DNA of 12,052 bases from Syntrophomonadaceae bacterium (GTDB taxonomy: Bacteria; Bacillota; Syntrophomonadia; Syntrophomonadales; Syntrophomonadaceae): NCBI GenBank assembly GCA_028683995.1, contig JAQUGU010000033.1:1-12052 (forward strand), in the 5' to 3' direction. The translations under genes were made by a program, and so were the position numbers. A model generated the notes under the pieces. It was given only the letters and a program-made list of their open reading frames with translations, did not search any database and was not told the DNA's origin. Each line of letters opens with the position of its first letter. The first letter of the stretch is position 1. Below, piece after piece: positions 6,621-12,052 of this stretch.

Positions 6621-7739
6621 ATGCAAATCATTAAACCGGAGATAGGGGGCATTTATACCCATACCCTGTCAGATAAACCCTGGGCACCACCAGGGGTTTC
6701 TCTTATAGCTGCCCGCCGTATGTGGACTACTATCCGGGGAGAAAGTGCGGTAGTAGCAATTATTGATACCGGGGTTGACTACCAGCATCCGGATCTGGCT
6801 CCTAATATAATAGATGGCAGGAGTTTTGTATCTTCGGAAAAGGACTACATGGATTACAACGGTCATGGTACCCATGTAGCAGGAACTATTGCAGCAAATG
6901 GCGAAATTCTTGGTGTAGCCCCTCTGGCCAGGATTTTGGTGGTAAAGGTTCTAAACAAGAACGGGCAGGGAACTTACGGCGATATTACCCAGGGTATTTC
7001 CTGGGCCCGCCAGTGGGTGGGGAAGAATGGTGAGCGGGTAAATGTTATTAATATGAGTCTGGGAGGTCCACTTCCTAATAAGACTATGCACCGGGAACTG
7101 ATAAGAGCAGTACAGGAGGGTATTACGGTGGTTTGTGCTGCCGGTAATTTCGGAGACGGAAAGGCAGATACCCCGGAGATTTCATACCCGGCTTATTATC
7201 CTGAATGTTTAGCCGTAGGGGCAGTGGAGCTTAACACCCGTGCAGCCAGCTTTAGCAATTCCAATGACCAAATTGATGTAGTGGCCCCAGGGGTAAAAAC
7301 ATATTCCACTTACTTAGACAATAAATATGTAGAGTTATCCGGTACTTCTATGGCCTCACCACATATTGCCGGAGCAGTAGCCCTGATATATTCTCGTTAT
7401 TACCTGCGCTTCAGAAAACACCCGACCCCGGAGTATATTAAGGAACATTTACACTACCAGGCTATTGACCTGGGTCAGATCGGATTTGACCATCTCTATG
7501 GTTACGGGTTATTTAGTTTTAATATTGATGGCGGTAAAGCTATCAGGCTAATAATGGGTAGTCGCAAATACCTGGTTAATGGTAAAGATTATTACCTGCA
7601 ACAAGAAGCCTTCTGGCAAAATGGTTTAGCCTGTGCTTCCATAGAGGAAATCTCTGATTTATTAAGCTGTGATAGCAACCCCATCCCGGCAGATACTAAT
7701 CCCGATAATCGCAACGGCGAGATGGAAATCTGGAACTAA
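6621..7739 (+). CDS. Subtilisin-family (S8) serine protease with stalk-like C-terminus
   Basis: A 372-residue protease. I chose ATG 6621 because AAGGAGAGGTG lies 7 bases before it; an in-frame ATG at 6588 lacks such a site. The catalytic triad is complete: D49 (I-D-T-G), H82 (N-G-H-G-T-H-V) and S243 (G-T-S-M-A-S-P-H), with oxyanion N176 (A-A-G-N-F-G). The protein starts directly with a short extension and has no signal peptide or I9 propeptide. Together with the close match to N-G-H-G-T-H-V-A-G-T-I-A-A-N and V-V-C-A-A-G-N, this resembles intracellular subtilisins. After the catalytic domain (about residues 20-300), residues 308-351 resemble half of a copper amine oxidase N1 stalk domain (I-x-L-I-M-G, V-N-G-K, a late E-I-S-D-L-L), usually found in exported proteins. 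A polar tail ends the protein. It is flanked by gaps and looks monocistronic. Confidence 0.9.
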   Translation: MQIIKPEIGGIYTHTLSDKPWAPPGVSLIAARRMWTTIRGESAVVAIIDTGVDYQHPDLAPNIIDGRSFVSSEKDYMDYNGHGTHVAGTIAANGEILGVAPLARILVVKVLNKNGQGTYGDITQGISWARQWVGKNGERVNVINMSLGGPLPNKTMHRELIRAVQEGITVVCAAGNFGDGKADTPEISYPAYYPECLAVGAVELNTRAASFSNSNDQIDVVAPGVKTYSTYLDNKYVELSGTSMASPHIAGAVALIYSRYYLRFRKHPTPEYIKEHLHYQAIDLGQIGFDHLYGYGLFSFNIDGGKAIRLIMGSRKYLVNGKDYYLQQEAFWQNGLACASIEEISDLLSCDSNPIPADTNPDNRNGEMEIWN

Positions 7740-7865
7740 AGTACTTAATTGCCATAAACGGTTAAAATTTGACTATTAAAAAAAAGGAAAACCATCGGGA
7801 CTTGTAGAACCATTATACCAGGTGGATTGTCGTCAGTATTGGACTATTAGAAGGGGGATGAGTTT

Positions 7866-8693
7866 ATGGCTGACAAACTACACATCTTTGCCGTCTCTGA
7901 CTCTGTGGGTGAGACTGCTGAAAAAATCGCGGTTGCCTCTGTTTTACAATTTAAAATGGAACGGAGTATAACTCGTTTCTCTCGGGTAACCAAGAAAGAA
8001 CAGGTGCTAAAGATAATTGCAGAAGCGGTCGAGAACGATGCATTAATTATTTACACCATTGTAATTCCAGAGATATCAAACTTTTTAGATGAAAAAGCCA
8101 GAGAAAACAATGTAACCGCCGTTAATGTAATGTCACCTCTCTTTACCGCCATAGAAGCCAAGACCGGGTTAAAACCAGCATATATTACCGGGCTGACCCA
8201 TACTATGGATGATCAGTATTTTAATCGCATGAAAGCGATTGAATATACTATTGAACATGATAATGGTCAGAACCTGGAAACCATAAGTGATGCGAATTTG
8301 ATTGTCCTCGGACTTCCCCGGACCTCAAAAACTCCCCTGGCTATGCACCTGGCCAATCTGGGGATAAAAGTCGCCAATTATCCGATTGTAATAGATACCC
8401 AGATTCCTGATGAAATAATGGATATGAAGGGTAAAGTTCCTATGGTAGGGTTAACCTGCGACATGGATACCCTTATGGAACTGCGCAAGGAAAGGCTAAG
8501 AAGTTTTAAGATTCCCAAGAGTATGGAGAGCTTGGATGAAATGGTAGCCGAGGAACTGGACAATGCCTACCGTATTTATGCCCGGTTAAAATGCCTGGTA
8601 ATAGATGTTACCCTGGCCGATATAGAGGAGATAGGCAATACCATAACCCACAAGTTTAACCTGCCACTGCGGGTTACACATCACCGTTTCTAA
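7866..8693 (+). CDS. yqfL: Pyruvate,phosphate dikinase regulatory protein (kinase/pyrophosphorylase)
   Basis: A 275-residue cytoplasmic member of the DUF299 (Kinase-PPPase, PF03618) family. Family members switch pyruvate,phosphate dikinase or PEP synthase off by ADP-dependent phosphorylation of an active-site threonine. They switch it on by phosphate-dependent removal of that group, releasing pyrophosphate. Evidence: the N-terminal S-D-S-V-G-E-T-A-E signature (residues about 11-19), the P-loop-like G149-L-P-R-T-S-K-T156, and the usual family length of about 270. AAGGGGG lies before ATG 7866. No dikinase gene is in the window, so the target (PPDK or PPS) cannot be decided here. In a syntrophic or fermentative anaerobe it would set the pyruvate/PEP balance. 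A strong terminator follows at once, so the gene appears monocistronic. Confidence 0.93.
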   Translation: MADKLHIFAVSDSVGETAEKIAVASVLQFKMERSITRFSRVTKKEQVLKIIAEAVENDALIIYTIVIPEISNFLDEKARENNVTAVNVMSPLFTAIEAKTGLKPAYITGLTHTMDDQYFNRMKAIEYTIEHDNGQNLETISDANLIVLGLPRTSKTPLAMHLANLGIKVANYPIVIDTQIPDEIMDMKGKVPMVGLTCDMDTLMELRKERLRSFKIPKSMESLDEMVAEELDNAYRIYARLKCLVIDVTLADIEEIGNTITHKFNLPLRVTHHRF

Positions 8694-8714
8694 TATTTAT
8701 TAATAGTTTGCTAT

Positions 8715-8744
8715 AACAGGGGATTTGCTCCCCTGTTTTTATTT
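8715..8744 (+). terminator. Intrinsic terminator after the PPDK regulator
   Basis: A perfect 9-bp stem AACAGGGGA/TCCCCTGTT with loop TTTGC is followed by TTTATTT. It lies 21 bases after the stop codon. It also argues against starting the next gene at 8725. Confidence 0.9.
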
Positions 8745-8787
8745 GCGTACCATAATCCCCGAGAAGGCAATTAAGGGAGGCCGGCAA

Positions 8788-9039
8788 ATGCATCATGTTT
8801 ACATACTAAAGTGTAATGATGGCACTCTATATACTGGTTATACTACTGATGTAAAAAGGCGGGTTCGGGAGCATAATGAGGGGAAAGCCAGTAAATACAC
8901 TCGTAGTCGGCTACCAGTCCATTGTGTTTATACCGAAGAATACCAGGGTAAAAGCGAAGCCTTAAAAAGGGAGCAGGAAATTAAAAAACTAAGTCGTCCC
9001 CAGAAGCTGGCAATTATTTCACTTCGCAAAAACTGCTGA
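8788..9039 (+). CDS. GIY-YIG domain protein, UPF0213 family
   Basis: An 83-residue protein that consists only of a GIY-YIG nuclease domain. The start ATG 8788 is chosen because GGGAGG lies 7 bases before it; an upstream in-frame start would begin inside the preceding terminator. Seen: V4-Y5-I6 and the second half T16-G17-Y18-T (a variant of Y-I-G), R24/R25 and R27-E-H, K36-Y-T-R39, and E62 in K-R-E-Q-E-I-K, the expected metal-binding glutamate. The length is normal for the YhbQ/YazA group. Family members are small proteins whose cellular role is poorly known; nuclease activity and a DNA-repair role have been proposed for some. An imperfect hairpin overlaps its stop codon. Confidence 0.9.
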   Translation: MHHVYILKCNDGTLYTGYTTDVKRRVREHNEGKASKYTRSRLPVHCVYTEEYQGKSEALKREQEIKKLSRPQKLAIISLRKNC

Positions 9040-9063
9040 ACAGGAAAACCGTTCCTGGTTCAG
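9036..9063. terminator. Imperfect stem-loop over the GIY-YIG stop codon
   Basis: CTGAACAGGAA pairs with TTCCT-G-GTTCAG, 11 pairs with one bulged G and loop AACCG. On the plus strand no T-run follows. On the minus strand it would be followed by CAG and TTTTT, but no minus-strand gene lies here. It may stabilise the mRNA 3' end or be a weak terminator. Confidence 0.3.
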
Positions 9064-9132
9064 CGCATAAAACCACAGGTAGAAGGGTAAAAATAAGCTT
9101 ATAGATTTTAAGATAAAGGAGTTTTATAGCTT

Positions 9133-9405
9133 ATGGAAATCAGAAAAGGGGACATTGTCAACAAAAAAAGTTTCCTGGAAAAAGGCCTCTTCGCTAAAGA
9201 GGAATATGAAGGGCTGTTGGTAAGTTCCGATCTGGCAAAAAAATGCTATAACCTGGGGGTACAACTGGACGAAGACCGGATTCTGGTTGTTGACCAGGTT
9301 CAGGAAGGCAATATTGAGGAAAAAGTAGGCAGTTGGTCTAAAAAAATTCAAGAAATACAAAAGGCTTATGGCTCTGGCAACGACCTGCAAAATTATATTA
9401 AATAA
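9133..9405 (+). CDS. Hypothetical small protein, paralogue of its downstream neighbour
   Basis: A 90-residue protein that I cannot assign to a named family. It is cytoplasmic by composition: no signal or membrane segment, charged, rich in K/E. It begins M-E-I-R-K-G-D-I-V, has a central G-L-L-V-S-S-D, then L-G-V-Q-L-D-E-D and a V-V-D-Q-V strand, and ends with a helix S-W-S-K-K-I-Q-E-I-Q. These blocks recur in the same order in the next gene, so the two appear to be diverged tandem duplicates. AAAGGAG lies 11 bases before ATG 9133, a rather long spacing. The next gene's AAGGAGGT overlaps this stop codon, so the pair is one operon. Confidence 0.7.
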   Translation: MEIRKGDIVNKKSFLEKGLFAKEEYEGLLVSSDLAKKCYNLGVQLDEDRILVVDQVQEGNIEEKVGSWSKKIQEIQKAYGSGNDLQNYIK

Positions 9406-9417
9406 GGAGGTACGGTG

Positions 9418-9699
9418 ATGGATGATCTTACCCATACCAAAGATGCTGAAAAATACGAAACTCCGATTATGAGCATGGACGAATTTAAAATAGGACTGCT
9501 GGAAAAGGACCGTATACCTGGTTTGCTCATTCGCAGTGATGAAAACGGTTATTATACTATTGGTATTCAGATTGATGATAACGAAGTGGTAAAAGTAGAT
9601 TCAGCTCTTGAAGATAATGCTTTATATAAGATAAGCTACTGGTCGGACAAGGTAGAACAAGTCCAAAACCTGTATAAGAACCAGGCCCCGGAACTGTAA
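9418..9699 (+). CDS. Hypothetical small protein, second member of the tandem pair
   Basis: A 93-residue protein of unrecognised family. ATG 9418 is preferred over GTG 9415 because the perfect AAGGAGGT (9404-9411) then sits 7 bases away. After a polar N-terminus of about 20 residues it shows the same blocks as the preceding gene: G-L-L-I-R-S-D, I-G-I-Q-I-D-D-N-E, V-V-K-V-D, and Y-W-S-D-K-V-E-Q-V-Q-N-L-Y. The shared fold is probably a small beta-rich domain plus a C-terminal amphipathic helix. The two might form a heterodimer, but nothing in the context points to a function. A GC-rich hairpin spans the stop codon. Confidence 0.72.
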   Translation: MDDLTHTKDAEKYETPIMSMDEFKIGLLEKDRIPGLLIRSDENGYYTIGIQIDDNEVVKVDSALEDNALYKISYWSDKVEQVQNLYKNQAPEL

Positions 9700-9708
9700 C
9701 CCCGGGGC
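9685..9708 (+). repeat. GC-rich hairpin across the stop codon
   Basis: GCCCCGG (9685-9691) pairs with CCGGGGC (9702-9708) around a 10-base loop that contains the TAA stop. No T-run follows. With the next hairpin (9719-9742) it may form a compound transcript end. Confidence 0.4.
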
Positions 9709-9718
9709 ACTCACCGTA

Positions 9719-9742
9719 AGGGCAGACATCTGTGTCTGCCCT
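9719..9742. repeat. 10-bp perfect hairpin AGGGCAGACA/TGTCTGCCCT
   Basis: A perfect 10-bp inverted repeat with loop TCTG, 20 bases after the tandem pair. The GGGCAGAC...GTCTGCCC form resembles dispersed intergenic palindromes seen in many bacterial genomes. Only CTGCCCC follows, so it is not a classical U-tract terminator. It may be a REP-like element or a 3'-end protector. Confidence 0.5.
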
Positions 9743-10213
9743 GCCCCATCACTAAACCCAGGGAACCTGACCCTCACCTTTATCCTTCACCCCTTCACCA
9801 GGGCAATACCTAATACATCTCAAACTCCACACCCTGAACCCTAACTCCTAACCTCTTTATGTCCAACCTGATCGCTATGTCCAGGAGCCGGCCGCCAGAC
9901 TCTATCTGGCCTCTAACCGCTTGATCGATTGTCCCCCAACCTCACCCAAGACCCCCTGCAGTAATAAATTAACAACCTGTCGCCATAATGTCGAAAAACA
10001 ACACACCGCAACGAAGAATGTTTTTTCATAATAAAAAGAAGGATAATTAACTCGAATGGAGAATTTCATAACTTGGCAATTTTTTTAATTATTTAATATT
10101 TTACTTCATTAATGCGACCGGAAAAATGGGTAATGTGTTTATAGATTATCATTTATACTCGAAAACTCATATTTTATGGTAAGCAAGTTATATAGTGGGA
10201 GAGGTAGGGAATT
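9743..10213. other. 471-base gap: C-rich, G-poor stretch, then AT-rich leader
   Basis: No gene with a ribosome binding site was seen. Bases 9743-9860 are strikingly poor in G and rich in C, T and A on this strand, with ACCCT/AACCCTAA/CTCCTAACC-type runs that look like degenerate low-complexity repeats. TATGTCCA is directly repeated (9858-9865 and 9876-9883), and GCCAGA/TCTGGC forms a small hairpin (9894-9910). After about 9965 the sequence becomes AT-rich and holds the probable promoter and leader of the wall hydrolase. It does not match the ydaO/yuaA (c-di-AMP) riboswitch core as I remember it. Confidence 0.45.
10073..10102 (+). promoter_or_regulatory. Possible sigma-A promoter of the wall hydrolase
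   Basis: TTGGCA (10073-10078, 5 of 6 to consensus) and TATTTT (10097-10102, 4 of 6) are separated by 18 bases in a T-rich stretch. It would leave a leader of about 100 bases before ATG 10214. Confidence 0.35.
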
Positions 10214-11125
10214 ATGCGAAAGTACTTACATATTATAGGTTTAGCAGCGATATTGCTCATAGTTCAGGCGGGAACAGCTCTGGCTGCACAGACCGTCCAT
10301 ACTGTAAAAGCAGGTGATAATCTATGGGATATTGCCAATAAATACGGGGTGAGCGTGAGCAGCCTGCAGCAAAACAACCGTTTATCATCAGACCAGCTGC
10401 AAATAGGGATGAAACTAATAGTAAACTCTGCAACCGCTTCCAGATCGCAGAACTCATCGCCGGCAGCCGATTCCAATACTATTTATACTGTTCGTAGTGG
10501 GGACAACTTGTGGACTATTGCATGTAGTTTTAAGATTACGGTAGAGCAGTTAATGAGTCTGAATAATCTTTCCTCGGATCGACTTAATGTTGGAGATAGG
10601 CTTTATGTAAAAGCTGTACCTCGCACATCGGCAACCACACCCGCCCCATCTCGGGCAGTTTATCCCAAACCGATTACCCCGTCCCCAGCAGTAGTAGAGC
10701 AACAGGACAGTAGCACTGAATCAACCGGTGACGAAGCTGAAACTGATATGGGAACCCGTGTATGTCAGTATGGGGCCAAATATTTAGGTACTCCCTATCG
10801 CTATGGCGGTTCCGGTCCGGGTGGTTTTGATTGTTCCGGTTTTGTCGGTTATGTTTATAAACAGCATGGCTATAACCTGCCGCGTGTTGCAGCTGATATA
10901 TACGGGGTAGGAGTGGCTGTAGATAAGGCCAATTTGCGGCAAGGGGATCTGGTGTTTTTTAAAGGTCGAGGAACCTCATACATCAACCATGTAGGCATAT
11001 ACGTATCTAATAATCAGTTCATACATTCGAGTTCACCAAGAAGTGGCGGGGTTATTTATTCTTATCTAAATAGTTCTTATTATTCCCAGACTTACGTGGG
11101 AGCTAAACGGGTTCTACCTGAGTAA
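10214..11125 (+). CDS. Secreted LysM-LysM-NlpC/P60 peptidoglycan endopeptidase
   Basis: A 303-residue exported cell-wall hydrolase, expected to cut peptide bonds in peptidoglycan stem peptides. The signal peptide is residues 1-24, with cleavage after A-L-A24. Two LysM glycan-binding repeats follow at about 28-70 and 92-134, each with a G-D-N-L-W core and an N-N-L/R-S-S-D helix. A Ser/Thr/Pro-rich linker runs to about 175. The C-terminal NlpC/P60 domain has its catalytic Cys207 (F-D-C-S-G-F), His259 (N-H-V-G-I-Y) and polar partner His271 (F-I-H-S-S). All key residues are present and the length is typical. GGGAGAGGTAGGG lies before ATG 10214. The gene stands alone, with a long 5' leader and a perfect hairpin downstream. 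It complements the PBP in the same window: one builds the wall and the other cuts it. Confidence 0.94.
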   Translation: MRKYLHIIGLAAILLIVQAGTALAAQTVHTVKAGDNLWDIANKYGVSVSSLQQNNRLSSDQLQIGMKLIVNSATASRSQNSSPAADSNTIYTVRSGDNLWTIACSFKITVEQLMSLNNLSSDRLNVGDRLYVKAVPRTSATTPAPSRAVYPKPITPSPAVVEQQDSSTESTGDEAETDMGTRVCQYGAKYLGTPYRYGGSGPGGFDCSGFVGYVYKQHGYNLPRVAADIYGVGVAVDKANLRQGDLVFFKGRGTSYINHVGIYVSNNQFIHSSSPRSGGVIYSYLNSSYYSQTYVGAKRVLPE

Positions 11126-11213
11126 AGCGCATCTAATACAAAGGCGCGAGGTCATTTTGTCCTCCGGTGGTCATGATACAATACCTGCTTGAATTTTATA
11201 TATCCATGCTTAC

Positions 11214-11247
11214 ATAACCTGGAACGATTGCGAAAGTTCCAGGTTAT
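11214..11247 (+). terminator. Perfect 12-bp hairpin downstream of the wall hydrolase
   Basis: ATAACCTGGAAC (11214-11225) and GTTCCAGGTTAT (11236-11247) pair perfectly around a 10-base loop. The following sequence, ACTGTATACG, has no T-run, so termination would be weak or factor-assisted. The rest of the gap 11126-11318 has no gene; a small GAGG/CCTC hairpin lies at 11148-11164. Confidence 0.45.
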
Positions 11248-11278
11248 ACTGTATACGTGGGCATTATATTCGGCGATA

Positions 11279-11307
11279 TTGACTGTAAACGATAAAACTG
11301 ATATTAT
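11279..11307 (+). promoter_or_regulatory. Sigma-A promoter of tRNA-Pro
   Basis: TTGACT (11279-11284) and TATTAT (11302-11307), each 5 of 6 to consensus, have an ideal 17-base spacer. The tRNA begins 12 bases after the -10. Confidence 0.75.
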
Positions 11308-11318
11308 TATTCATGCAT

Positions 11319-11395
<77 letters not shown>

Positions 11396-11423
11396 TTTAA
11401 AAACTTAATCTTTGATACGATGG

Positions 11424-11448
11424 AAAGCCCAGCAACGCTGGGCTTTTT
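11424..11448 (+). terminator. Intrinsic terminator after tRNA-Pro
   Basis: A perfect 10-bp stem AAAGCCCAGC/GCTGGGCTTT with loop AAC, then TT-GC-TTTTT. It lies 28 bases after the tRNA end. Confidence 0.9.
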
Positions 11449-11563
11449 GCTTTTTATGGGGTTTTTCGGGTTTCAGGGATGCTTCAGGCAAAATCTATAT
11501 ATAATAATGCAGAATCATAAAGAATTGTGCACAAAGAAAAACTTCTAATCTGACCCATATCGC

Positions 11564-11592
11564 TTGACTTCTGCATATTTTAACAGTAATAT
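11564..11592 (+). promoter_or_regulatory. Probable promoter of the truncated Fic gene
   Basis: TTGACT (11564-11569) and TAATAT (11587-11592) lie 17 bases apart. An ATTGTGCA repeat lies at 11524-11531, within the palindrome TTGTGCACAA, and again at 11591-11598. The remnant may still be transcribed towards hydF. Confidence 0.45.
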
Positions 11593-11634
11593 TGTGCAGA
11601 ACCACGAGCTTTTGGGCAGAAAAGAGGCAAGTCG

Positions 11635-11793
11635 TTGAGAGAGTTTGATTATACAAAAGTGCTAAATGAACTAATGAACCATGAATTAATGAATCTGATA
11701 TCTGCAATTCATGAATATAAAGGAAAACAAGAATTGTTTATCAAGGCGAAGCCTGATGTATTGACAAATAATTGCTTGATGCGGACCTATTGA
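11635..11793 (+). pseudogene. Truncated 5' end of a Fic-family protein gene
   Basis: A TTG start with AAGAGG 8 bases upstream opens 52 codons. The first 44 or so residues look like the N-terminal region of Fic-family (AMPylase-like) proteins: R-E-F-D-Y-T-K, then N-L-I-S-A-I-H-E-Y-K-G-K-Q-E-L-F and A-K-P-D-V-L-T. Family members run to roughly 350 residues and carry the catalytic HPFxxGNGR motif, which is absent here. After about base 11770 the similarity stops, the frame gains eight unrelated residues and ends at TGA, 7 bases inside the hydF 3' end. So it is a 5' remnant that has lost its inhibitory and catalytic parts. Recognition is from memory of the family and rests on a short region. Confidence 0.65.
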
Positions 11794-12052
11794 AACATTG
11801 CAGTGGTTCTCTCCAGGATTCCGTTAATGTAGGCCAGAAGGACGCCATAGTTGACAATGGATACGTTTTTCTCCTGGGCTTTGCGTACCCGGGAGAGCAT
11901 TTGTTTACGGTTTAGCATACAGGCGCCGCAGTGCACTATTAAGTTATAGCTTTCCAGGTCATCAGGATAACTGTTGCCGCTGTACCAGTTGATATCTAAT
12001 TTACCCCTGGCCTGTTTTTCCAGCAGGCGGGGTATTTTTATAGTGCCGATAT
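11787..12052 (-). CDS. hydF: [FeFe]-hydrogenase maturation GTPase HydF, C-terminal part
   Basis: The last 87 residues of a minus-strand gene whose 5' part lies beyond the window. The stop is TAG at 11789-11787. Seen: I-P-R-L-L-E-K-Q near the edge, then L-I-V-H-C-G-A-C-M-L-N-R-K-Q-M-L-S-R, and near the end V-N-Y-G-V-L-L-A-Y-I-N-G-I-L-E-R. The H-C-x-x-C pair supplies two of the [4Fe-4S] cluster ligands of HydF, and M-L-N-R is diagnostic. HydF is the GTPase and scaffold on which the diiron subcluster of the H-cluster is built by HydE and HydG before transfer to the hydrogenase. Its presence indicates a hydrogen-metabolising anaerobe. Its 3' end abuts the Fic remnant. Confidence 0.9.
   Translation of the reverse strand, partial: IGTIKIPRLLEKQARGKLDINWYSGNSYPDDLESYNLIVHCGACMLNRKQMLSRVRKAQEKNVSIVNYGVLLAYINGILERTTAMFQ

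Noticed and set aside
8725..8787. Longer N-terminus for the GIY-YIG protein
   Set aside because: It would start inside the terminator hairpin of the previous gene, and family members begin right at the H-x-V-Y-I-L strand.
9743..10213. c-di-AMP (ydaO/yuaA) riboswitch before the wall hydrolase
   Set aside because: This would be a common arrangement, but I could not find the conserved core segments in the leader.
11740..11757. Terminator of hydF read on the minus strand
   Set aside because: The bulged 7-bp hairpin coincides with codons of the Fic remnant and is followed by AAACAATTC rather than a T-run.

Overview
The window looks like chromosomal DNA of an anaerobic, low-to-mid GC, Gram-positive-type bacterium of the Clostridia. 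A Syntrophomonas-like or Desulfotomaculum-like relative is my best guess, by inference only. The reasons are: a lipoprotein and an S-layer (SLH) protein, a class A penicillin-binding protein, a LysM-NlpC/P60 wall hydrolase, a PPDK-type regulatory protein, strong AGGAGG-type ribosome binding sites, and the 3' end of hydF, the [FeFe]-hydrogenase maturation GTPase. A perfect 16-bp parS site (85-100) inside the first gene suggests an origin-proximal chromosomal position.

Layout. 23-1132 encodes a lipoprotein with a DUF4430 (transcobalamin-like beta) domain. 1291-2781 encodes a secreted alpha/alpha-barrel protein with three SLH repeats. A strong terminator at 2810-2857 closes this cell-surface pair. 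A 500-base structured, AT-rich gap follows, with a leader hairpin and a possible 19-codon leader ORF. Next come a class A PBP (3352-5403) and, 36 bases later, a radical SAM protein (5440-6318). A 38-residue membrane protein lies on the minus strand (6313-6429), convergent with the radical SAM gene. Then follow a subtilisin-family protease (6621-7739), the PPDK regulatory kinase/phosphorylase (7866-8693, with terminator), a UPF0213 GIY-YIG protein (8788-9039), and two adjacent small genes of unknown function that are paralogues of each other (9133-9405 and 9418-9699). After a 514-base gap with a C-rich, G-poor stretch comes a secreted LysM-LysM-NlpC/P60 hydrolase (10214-11125). A tRNA-Pro(CGG) gene with its own promoter and terminator follows (11319-11395). 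Beyond it is the truncated 5' end of a Fic-family gene (11635-11793), which runs directly into the 3' end of hydF on the minus strand (11787-12052).

How the parts work together. Most of the window serves the cell envelope: surface ligand binding, peptidoglycan synthesis and peptidoglycan cleavage. The first two genes may be a split, bacterial version of the two domains of transcobalamin/intrinsic factor, which would make them a corrinoid-binding pair. That is inference from fold families, and I found no cobalamin riboswitch inside the window. The rest is a housekeeping mixture. The Fic/hydF junction beside a tRNA gene is the clearest sign of past rearrangement. I found no CRISPR array, transposase or complete mobile element.
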